64,000 bases of DNA from Chamaecyparis obtusa (taxonomy: Eukaryota; Streptophyta; Pinopsida; Cupressales; Cupressaceae). Positions 55,701 to 64,000 of this stretch are shown in pieces. A program made the position numbers and the translations under genes. The notes beneath the pieces are model-generated. The model searched no databases, was not told where the DNA came from, and saw only the letters and a program-made list of their open reading frames with translations. Location of the stretch: contig BSBK01002075.1 in assembly GCA_027943335.1 (NCBI GenBank), positions 4,973,001-5,037,000 on the forward strand, read 5' to 3'. Numbering within the stretch: the first letter of the stretch is position 1; each line of letters starts with the position of its first letter.

Positions 55701-58600
55701 AAGGATTGGTAGCAAATATTTGATGTGTTTAGTAGGCATGGATCATATGTTGGAATTCTATGTATCATGTTTCCTATTTCAAATATAGAGCGAGGGTTCC
55801 AAGAAATGACTTATTTGTCAAAGAATTCTTTTTCTCTATTTACTTTGATAGTGTTTTCCTAGTCTAATGAATCCATGTTCGATGCATTTTTAATCCAAAT
55901 GAATCAATATATAGGTGAAGAACCTCAATTTTTTCATTCATATCAATACCTATAATTAGTTGCATCCATGAGCTTCTCAATGACCTCTTCACGAAAGATT
56001 GTGAACCACTAATGTAGATATAGTGATGTTGTGTGGGTGTTTCTAATCAAGTTATATGTGCATTGTTTGTTTGAGAGTAATGAAGAAGTATCATTTTGTG
56101 AAAGAACACTGTGTTGATCATGGGCACTTTGTGTCAGTTGTAATTAATGTGAAGAAGAATGTTGGAGAACCTAATTGGGTGATCATATTTGTTAGATTAG
56201 TGTAACACTTATTCCAATACGAGTGTGTCCTCTGTAAGGTAGAACCAAAATGCATCATTCTTCTGCCAATTGATTGTTTGGTAGGTTAGTTAAGTGGGAC
56301 CGAAGGTCTTCAATAGTGGTTGGTTATAATTGTCTTCTACTTTTCATTTAATGAATAAAATCGCAAGAGATTGACTATGATGAGACATCATAAGGTTTAG
56401 AAGGAAGTATCTAAAGCACGAATGTTTCCCAAAATTGTTATAATGAAATCACATAGGATGTAAGACATATTATGAAGTTGCATTTCCCTGGCTCGAGGTT
56501 GCATGGGTAGTGTATTTTCATTTTGGAAAAGAGTGGGAAATGTCATGTCAAATAAGCCCCTAGTAGTGTACTCATATAACACTTGATAAAAAAATTATGT
56601 AGAAGTGGGTGGCCATGAGATTTAAACTCCAGATGGTTCATCTCTAATCCTTAGCATGGAGGGTAGATCATTCAACTTACTTCCAACTCATATTTTTGGA
56701 GTTTGGAATGCCATTAAAGCTAGGGGTGCTAGGAACAACCATATATGAAATCACAAAATTAGTGCCTTCATTAACAAATACAAGTACAACTATTTTAGAA
56801 TGAAAAAAAGACAACAAATAATTTGTTGATTTGTTTTCTTTAGTTCTGGTTGGCTGGTTATGATTTTGGCATCTCTTCATTCAATTTGTAGAATCCTAGT
56901 CCTCTATCATGGAGCATGTTAGAGGAAACACTTAAAGTATCTACAAATTGAAATATAAATTTGATTAAGCAATACAACTTGAAAGGATTGAAGTAGAAAA
57001 GACAATTGTTGTTAATTAGAATGAATTTATCAAAACGTAAAGCTTTGGAGACTTTAAGAGTCATAACATCCACATTGCCAATGTTACCACAAACTTCGTT
57101 AGCATCCACATTGCTTGAGTTGGAGTCATAATGTATGAGAAAAAAAAAAAGATAAATTCTACAAAAATATTTATTTTAGGCACCCCAACTTGATGATGGT
57201 TTAACTCATAGTCCAATGAATAATAATCTAGCTTCTTTAAGCTTTAGTAAAATATCTCTAATATCTACATCAAAAAATAAAATAAATGTCCAAAATGTTT
57301 TGACATAATTTTGATGTATAAAATATGAGATGTTGAATTGAAGAGATTGCTTGCATTTAATAGAAGTACAAGATCAAATTTTTCTTTCAAGTTTCAATTC
57401 CCCTCTTCTCCACCAAATAATAATTAATATTATTCATAAATATCCCTCTTAAAATGTCCACCAAAAGATATGTCATATAATCTCTAATATATCTTGAGTT
57501 AAAAATAATTGGTAACTCCTTTATAAAAGCTTGCTACATAATATGTTAAAAATAGAAAGAGTTACACAAGACTCATGAAGAATTCCATGTCTCATTGGAA
57601 GTTGAAATGGATGGGTAGGTCATAACACATCAACAATAAAATTTAATAAATTGTACAAAACTATTTATTTAGGTACTCTAGTTTGGTGATGGTTTAACTC
57701 ATAGTTCGATGGACAAAAATCAATCTCTATATCAAAAAATAAAATTATAAGACTTTTAAACAAAGTGAATCTTATAAATGCTTCAAAAAATTATTAAATA
57801 TAATGTATAAAAATATCAAAACTTAAATTTTAAATTTAAATAATTTTCTTATTATTTTTTCTAAGCCTATAAGAAATATAAAATAAATTTTTATAAAAGA
57901 AATATCAATTTCCAATTTATTAAATAGGATAATCTAAAATTAAACTATTTGGAATAATATGAAACAAACATTTATGAAAGAGTAACCAACTTTTCATATA
58001 TTAAACATAATGACATAAAAATTAAACTATTTGAATTAATATGAAATAAACATTGGAAATGTGGGCATTTGTTCAAACATGAACAAGCCATACCGACTGT
58101 CTCCGATCGTGCTCATTTAATTTAATACATTTTTTCTCCCACACCATTCCAACTTCTGCCACAAATATATATGGAAGCACCCCACTTTCTTCTAATTTTT
58201 GTCAATCTTTCTTTCTGCTCTGCAATTTAGGTTATTGCAATTAGATCCCTAGAAGCTAAGGCTTCCCTGTGATCAAAACAACTACAAACCATTTCGACTA
58301 TTTCATGAAGGGGTAGATGCTTCCTTCAAAAAGCGCATTGAGAAATATTCAGAGTGAACCGCCAACCGCCTGTTTCCTGATCACTGTGTCTTAATTTTGT
58401 TGGACACCAAGAAAATTATCATACTCTTCATGAGCATCTACATGCTCAGTAAGTAGGGTTTGGTCATGTTGTAGCTCAGAATATTAAATCAATTTATGGA
58501 CAAGGCAAGCGGTGTTCAATGGTGGTGAATGCAAATTAATGCGCTTCTTATCTAAAAAGAAATGATCATTTTGAAAATATACCGTGAATAACTGATTCTT
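55701..58600. other. AT-rich interval without recognisable genes
   Basis: Short frames only. A direct repeat of about 70 bp (GGTGATGGTTTAACTCATAG type) occurs at 57160-57232 and 57652-57725. At 58140-58185 a C-rich block CTCCCACACCATTCC is followed by AAATATATATGG, which looks like a promoter TATA region on the plus strand, but no gene follows directly. Confidence 0.3.
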
Positions 58601-59279
58601 TCACCTTTGAGTACTCGGAAGAAAGTTTCCTAAGCTCATCAAGTCTTAGATCCATCCCCTGCCATTGCAAACATAAATCTTAAAGTTCAACGTAAGTAGT
58701 TAAAGATGCATAGTACAATATCTCTAGCGGAAAAGACCCAATTCTTGCACAAATTTCAGGCTCCTACCTAATTGACAAATTAAATTATTTTTTACTTCTA
58801 TTAAAAACTACTATTCCTCGATATTCAAATTTGGCAAAAGTTTATAATTCTTCAATGACTTTATATAATATAAATGTATAACCATAAAAAAGATCTTCAA
58901 CAATCTTTGACAGTGATCATGAAATCTGATGGCACTTACAATATTCATGTAGGTATCATTAATAAAGTATTATGTTTATCAATTTATCATGTTTATTAGA
59001 CTAAAGAACACACCAGTCACTTTTCCAAGCTACTATAAAATTATGAATAAATGAATTGTTAGTGATACTTATCAAATTCAAGAATGTGCCAACAACTTTC
59101 ACCTTTTCCTTTTCCATGTTGAGGAAGTGCGGGGATGAAAGCAAGGTTCAAACAAATTAAAGAATGGCCAAATTATGATACTACTCAGCACCAGTTATTT
59201 TAAAAAACCTTCAAAATAATTATTCAGAAAACCCTATAAACAGTACTCTCTTATCAATTCATCCACATCTGAGGAAGAA
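58601..59279. other. Non-coding interval with one exon-like block
   Basis: On the minus strand 58660-58609 reads GMDLRLDELRKLSSEYSK between an AATGGCAG acceptor and a GTGAAAG donor. One isolated 50-bp block is too little to name a gene. The rest is AT-rich. Confidence 0.25.
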
Positions 59280-59280
59280 A

Positions 59281-59650
59281 ATGGCATTCTGGAGGCTCTG
59301 CAAAAGCTCATGGACTGGAACAATCACGACCTCTGGTGATTTGGTCCCGTTGTTCTACATGGCAGGGTTGCTCATTGGACACCTGCATTCGAGAGCTGTG
59401 ACAGAACGGAGCAAGGAACTGGATGCCATGGAGGCGCTCAAGAGAGAAGGCCATTTTGAATTGCAGTCCAAGGAAGGACTCACACTCTCTAATGGCACTG
59501 CAGTTGAATCAACCGTGGCGGAATTCATGTCTGCCCTATTCTGAAAAGTTGTGCAGGGGAAGCCCAAATTCATTGACCCACTAATCCATGAAATGACATA
59601 CCATCCGGGGAAAACTAAAGCATACATTATGTCAAGCTTGTTTGATGTAG
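59281..59650 (+). pseudogene. PAL: Phenylalanine ammonia-lyase pseudogene fragment
   Basis: Phenylalanine ammonia-lyase turns phenylalanine into cinnamate at the start of phenylpropanoid metabolism. This plus-strand piece matches the region around its MIO cofactor. One frame reads ILEALQKLM; after a small deletion and frame change comes [19 protein letters not shown], then [40 protein letters not shown], then a TGA (about 59542), then QGKPKFIDP and HPGK. Functional enzymes have Ala-Ser-Gly where this copy has Thr-Ser-Gly, and the segment between NGTAV and the QGKP block is shortened. No introns lie inside, so it could be one exon or a processed copy. It is not functional. Confidence 0.88.
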
Positions 59651-59737
59651 CTTGCAGTCTATTTACGAGCATCAAGGATGAAGTGCAACAAACAATATTT
59701 GAAACCCTTTTAATCGCTGCAAATTTGATATGTTTTT

Positions 59738-59960
59738 GTGCAGCTGTAAGATTTGATACGATTTTATAGCTGTAAGATTTGAAATGATTTTGTATAGCTA
59801 TAAGATTTTATATGATTGATATGATTCTGTGTAGTTGTCCGATTTGATAAGATTTTGTTAGTAAAAATTTGATTTGATATGATTCTATATAGCTATGAGA
59901 TTTGATACGATTATATAGATACAAATTTGAAAAGATTTTATAGTTGTAAGATTTGATCCT
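59738..59960 (+). repeat. Degenerate minisatellite, ~27-bp unit
   Basis: About seven imperfect copies of a unit resembling AGCTGTAAGATTTGATACGA followed by TTTTAT. It starts right after the last phenylalanine ammonia-lyase-like sequence. Confidence 0.75.
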
Positions 59961-60077
59961 ATCAGAAAAATTATTGATCGATGAGCAGTTTCTAGTATTA
60001 AAAAATATATCGAATGGTAAGTGGTTTCAACATCAAACAGGTTTTGGGTCAAACCTCATGTAATATAGCCTATCAGC

Positions 60078-62262
60078 TAAAAATGAGTTTAGTGCAACAT
60101 CTTGGCAGTTCTATAATAAATATATTCTTAAAGATATAATATTTTTACAATCTATAGAGATTATTGTAAAATATTTTTTGAGTAGGTTGTGTTAGATTTT
60201 TTTTTTCATCAATGTTTCGAATCATACTTGATGATCTATTATTAGATGTTCAATCTAGAATCTCTACACCTTTTTAGAAATCATAGGTCTACAATCTTCT
60301 ATGCAACTTTTATCCTTCGCAGCTCAAATATCTTTGATTTAAAGATATTCTTTATATAAGACAACTTCAAAGATTGTTCAATTTTAAATTGTAGTAGTTT
60401 CTATGGTCGACCTATTGTATTTCAAAAGGCTTTGTTGTTGATCAAAATTACCATGCTTGGGACTGGATTGGCTAGAAACCCATTTTGGATGTGGAAGACA
60501 AATCCATTGATTTGATTTCTACAAATTCACCACCCATCGACTATAGTCACCTTAGATAATAGAAAGTTGGTTAGTCACGACTTAGCATGTGGCACAAGAT
60601 GCAAGAGATGGAGCCAAGGACTTCCCCCAGAATAGTAGTGACCTTGTGTTGTTGCTAGGTGCATTAGCATCATTTGGATAGGTTCAAGTTACTCTATTTT
60701 TTGAATTTTGTTCTTCTTGTTACAGTTCCATTCTTTTGGACTGGTATTGTTTATGTATTTCTTTTCAAGTTTGTTCAATAAAATTTTTTTTGTCAATGAT
60801 GCATTAATTCGTGAACTACTATGCAAGAGTCAATTCATTAAAAAATAGATGAAATTAGAATACATAGAACAAAGTATAATAAAATAAAAACTATTAGCAT
60901 ATTGTCAAATAATTATCAAAGAAAAAATTCAAACCTGATGATCTTTAGCAATTGATTAATATAATGTGAATTGTAATATCTCATTAATATTTGTAGTTGT
61001 TCTACTTGACCTTGAGAAAGGGGAAGAAATGGTCGAAAAATTGGTAGAATAGTTTCTTAGGGGTCTAAATGACACAATTGAGTAGCATTTTACTTCTTTT
61101 GAAATAAAATGTGTACAAATGATCAAAGATTAATTTCTTAGGGGCCTAGATGACATAATATGATAGTCAATGGCGATCATCATTTCTAGTGCCTTTCTTT
61201 GAAATAAAAAGTGTAGAAGGATGAAAGCATTGTAAGAAAATCGAATTTTTGATGTGGTCACTAAAGACATTGTTTGACTCAACACATTAATCTTAAATAG
61301 CTTTGATGATAAGATGGGAGCACAATAGTCTATTTTAACTTTTCAGTTTCATATTAGTTGTTACTATCTTGTATAAATCTTGTGGTCTCATGCTCTATAG
61401 AATTTATAACATGTAGATATCAAAATTGGAAAGAGAAATTATAGGATTGTAGTTGATCTTATAAATATAAAAGATACGATCCCCACCCATAAATTATATA
61501 AAATGTTTGACTAGAAACATTCTAAATATTTTTATTTATTGATTATATATTCTGTTATTGAAACCTTAAATATAACTTGTATCAAGTACTAACATTACAA
61601 AGATGTACAATTTAACATGAGAATAACTTTAACATGAAATTTTAATATAACAAATCATTATATTTAAATTGAATTGATTTTTATTTTTTTAATAAAAAAA
61701 TTTAGTTATGATTATAAATGTAGATGCACAAATTAAAATAGAACACCTAGAACCCACATGCATTTTTGAAGTACAATTCCATTAGTATAAAAATTAAATT
61801 ATTAATACTACAAAATTATGAAAACTTTATTTAAATATTATTTGATTAATAATCAATCAATTAATATTAATTTTACTATCTTATTTAGATTAAACAATGA
61901 TTTTTATTTATTTTTGAGTAATCTAAAGATACATAAAGTCCACATAAATAACGGTCAAAGATGCCATCGCTTTGAAGTTCTCTCTTGCAAAATAGCGAAA
62001 TTTTTCTTCATACCGCCTTGAACCCCGTGTCTTAAAAAGCAGTGCAGGAAAACTAAAGAAGTGCAACTTTAATTTGTCCTACCAAGACACATCATTAATG
62101 ACAACCCTATACGAATAGTGTACTCCTGCTGGGTAAAAGTAGAAAAAGTAAATGGAAAATTCTCATGGTGGAGACCATGATCTCTGACATGGAAGACCAA
62201 ACAAAACTCAAAAGGCACCATTAAAATATATATATATATTCAAAACATATTAGGGATCTCAA
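60078..62262 (+). repeat. 2.2-kb repeat, copy A2 (first copy at 38855-41020)
   Basis: Colinear with 38855-41020. It ends at AACATATTAGGGAT, 90 bp before the peroxidase stop codon. It has an ATATATATAT run near its end like A1. Class unknown. Confidence 0.85.
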
Positions 62263-62352
62263 TAATACAATCTGCACAATTATTGAGTTTAAACAATGCT
62301 ACATCAACAAGCTTGCAAATGAATGAAGAATTACACTGCTATAAGCATGAAT

Positions 62353-62769
62353 TCAATTGACAAAAGCGCACCGCTTTCTGATCTCTCCTGCACTTCCAGT
62401 GAGGACACCAATTCGTCCCATCTTTTCCATCGATTTTGCAAAGTCGCTGAAAAACTTGGCCTTTGAATTGGCAAGCTTCTGATCAATATATGCTTTTGCG
62501 TTGGCGTCTGTAAGCAATGCAGCGTCTGACTGGAAAAGACCCCTTCTTTTCTTCACAAGCTGGTAGTAGCTCAGATCAAAAGTCTCAAAGCTTCCTGGGT
62601 CCATTTCAGCTATTGTTGAATTGTCGGTGGAGTTCTTGCACTTGTTTTTCTTCAGATTGGCTACATAGAACTTGTCCATGGCGGGGTCCACGTCCGAGTC
62701 TCCGTTCCCAGAGAAGTTGTAAAGCCTCTTCATGAACGAACTGCAGTGTGCAATTCCAATTGTGTGGGC
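62353..62769 (-). CDS. Class III plant peroxidase, terminal exon (partial gene)
   Basis: The minus-strand exon starts after an acceptor (TTGTGAAG) at 62770 and runs 139 codons to the stop at 62355-62353 without interruption. It reads GAHTIGIAHCSSFMKRLYNF, which holds the proximal heme-ligand His, then FETFDLSYYQLVKKRRGLFQ and SDAALLTD (the distal part of the calcium-site region), and ends IRKRCAFVN. Cysteines at AHC, KKNKC and KRC fit the family's disulfides. Secreted peroxidases of this family oxidise phenolics in the cell wall. The exon begins at the usual intron position just before GAHTIG. Earlier exons with the distal His and signal peptide are not found up to 64000, so the gene has a long intron or is a truncated copy. 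Confidence 0.85.
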   Translation of the reverse strand, partial: AHTIGIAHCSSFMKRLYNFSGNGDSDVDPAMDKFYVANLKKNKCKNSTDNSTIAEMDPGSFETFDLSYYQLVKKRRGLFQSDAALLTDANAKAYIDQKLANSKAKFFSDFAKSMEKMGRIGVLTGSAGEIRKRCAFVN

Positions 62770-64000
62770 ACCTTCACAACCACAAAAAGTGTTCATGCCC
62801 ATCATTATGAATTTTGAAAAGAGCAAATTAATTAGCATAAAGTGGTACCTAGTGGAATCTAGGTGGACAACTAGTACAAAGCTGTCCAACCAGAATAACG
62901 AGGTGGCAATTTTATTTTATCTTATGCTCTTCTCGAGATCATATTCTCCTTTTCTCTAAGTTGAAGAACTTTTTTGTCTCCTAATTATCATAATAGGTAA
63001 CAACAATAATAGAGGGTCATGGCATTATTGAACTAGGGAGGAGATGTGTACTACGTGCTTCTAATAAAATATTCAATAAACTGATCACCGGAAATTGTGC
63101 TTTCATTTGGCTTAGAGTTAGAAAAAGATTTTATGTATTTAACTGATATTTGGTGGGGGCGATGATGTGAAATATTACCTTCACTTTTACTTAGTTTGAA
63201 AATGGTATGCCTACTTTATGTGCATAGATCCTCTAGGTGATGCCGACAAACTTTTTAAATGTTTCGTAGGATTGAGACTTTATATTTTGTTTTTAAAAAG
63301 AAAGTATTCTGCATAAGGCATTAGAGAATAAGAGAATAAGTAATTTATTTGAAAAGTTGAATGAAAAAAAAATCAAATAAAATTGTAAAACTGAACAATA
63401 ACTTTTGTTTAAAATTTATATTTTTTATTTTAAGAGTCAATTTATTTATTTTTTCAATTAGTATTTCAAGAACATCTACATTAATTTCTTCTCATTACTT
63501 CAATTTTAATAGAAGACCTAAATAAAATATCTTGCTTTTTCTTCAAATTGTTTTATCTAAATGATCATTATTTTATTCATTCTATAATTTAAAATTATCA
63601 CAATTTACATTCATCACAATCTTTATTAGCAGTAACTTCATTGTTATATTTAAAACTTTATTATTATTTTTCTATAAATTACTTAATTGTAAATTCATAA
63701 ATACTAAACATTTCAAAATTATTTTATATTATTTTTTCTTTAATAATATTATACTATAATGACGTTTTGTAGTAAGTAATTATACATCAACTCTTAATCC
63801 CATGTGATTTTATTAACAAAATGTTTAAATATTTTATTACAAATAATAAAATATATATTTTATTCTAATATTTTCATAATAAAAAAATTAACCTGTTAAA
63901 ATATTTGATATTTTTAATAAAATCGTTACCTTACTTTCAGTGCTTATTACCACATTCTAAATTACTTTATTCATTTGTAATTTTCTCTCAAATTATTGTC
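62770..64000. other. AT-rich DNA upstream of the peroxidase exon
   Basis: It would be intron if the peroxidase gene is complete. No second peroxidase exon (for example one with the RLHFHDC motif) is recognisable on the minus strand here. The last 600 bp are extremely AT-rich. Confidence 0.4.

Noticed and set aside
57130..57725. Short direct repeats as a transposon pair
   Set aside because: Only about 70 bp are shared and no target duplication or ends could be defined.

Overview
This window is transposon-dense nuclear DNA from a seed plant. It has spliceosomal introns, remains of a phenylalanine ammonia-lyase gene and of a class III plant peroxidase, and nested Ty3/gypsy, Ty1/copia, CACTA and Helitron sequences. 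The AT-rich composition, long LTRs, deep nesting and heavy decay suggest a large gymnosperm (conifer-like) genome, but the species cannot be named from sequence alone.

Region 1 (1-22098) reads as most of one very large CACTA (En/Spm) DNA transposon; its left end lies outside the window. Its right terminus reads CACTAATACATTTGGGGT inward on the minus strand from 22098. Two minus-strand genes sit in the middle. One is a TNP2/TNPD-type transposase (14271-10009), for which I can build a 10-exon, 1125-residue frame with no stop. The second (9755-6027) is the most interesting object here: a 14-exon frame of 747 residues that joins an N-terminal SET (protein lysine methyltransferase-like) domain to a C-terminal Transposase_24 (TNPA-like, Ptta/En-Spm) domain. 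All splice phases fit and one in-frame TAG interrupts it. Both flanks of the gene block carry arrays of long near-perfect palindromes and a 78-bp tandem repeat. A 2-kb solo LTR (16367-18377), a gag scrap and an unidentified captured gene fragment lie inside.

Region 2 (22.1-54.2 kb) is a duplicated Ty3/gypsy locus. Two copies of one minus-strand gypsy element (pol to gag, 5' LTR at 36784-37478 and 52186-52874) are followed by the same 1.35-kb flank, so the locus was duplicated with its flank rather than hit twice. After duplication each copy took separate insertions. Copy 1 has a gag-protease-only LTR element (26900-30558, TSD TTTCC) and a nearly intact Ty1/copia (30931-36033, TSD CTTCA). Copy 2 has a 7.3-kb non-autonomous LTR element (43781-51090, TSD CCTTC) whose 2.4-2.5-kb LTRs carry a piece of a plant phosphoglucomutase exon. 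Each empty site is visible in the sister copy. A second gypsy lineage (41408-42985), split by a TRIM-like element, abuts copy 2.

Region 3 (54.2-64 kb) holds a Helitron helicase fragment, AT-rich DNA without recognisable genes, a phenylalanine ammonia-lyase pseudogene (about 59.28-59.65 kb), a second copy of a 2.2-kb repeat (60078-62262, also at 38855-41020) and an intact terminal exon of a class III peroxidase (62769-62353) whose upstream exons are not in view.

Apart from the peroxidase exon, no ordinary host gene is supported. The functional story is the CACTA element: a transposase, a chromatin-modifier-like fusion protein and long hairpin-rich subterminal arrays that could be their binding sites. 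All similarity statements come from motif recognition by eye; no database search or splice predictor was run.
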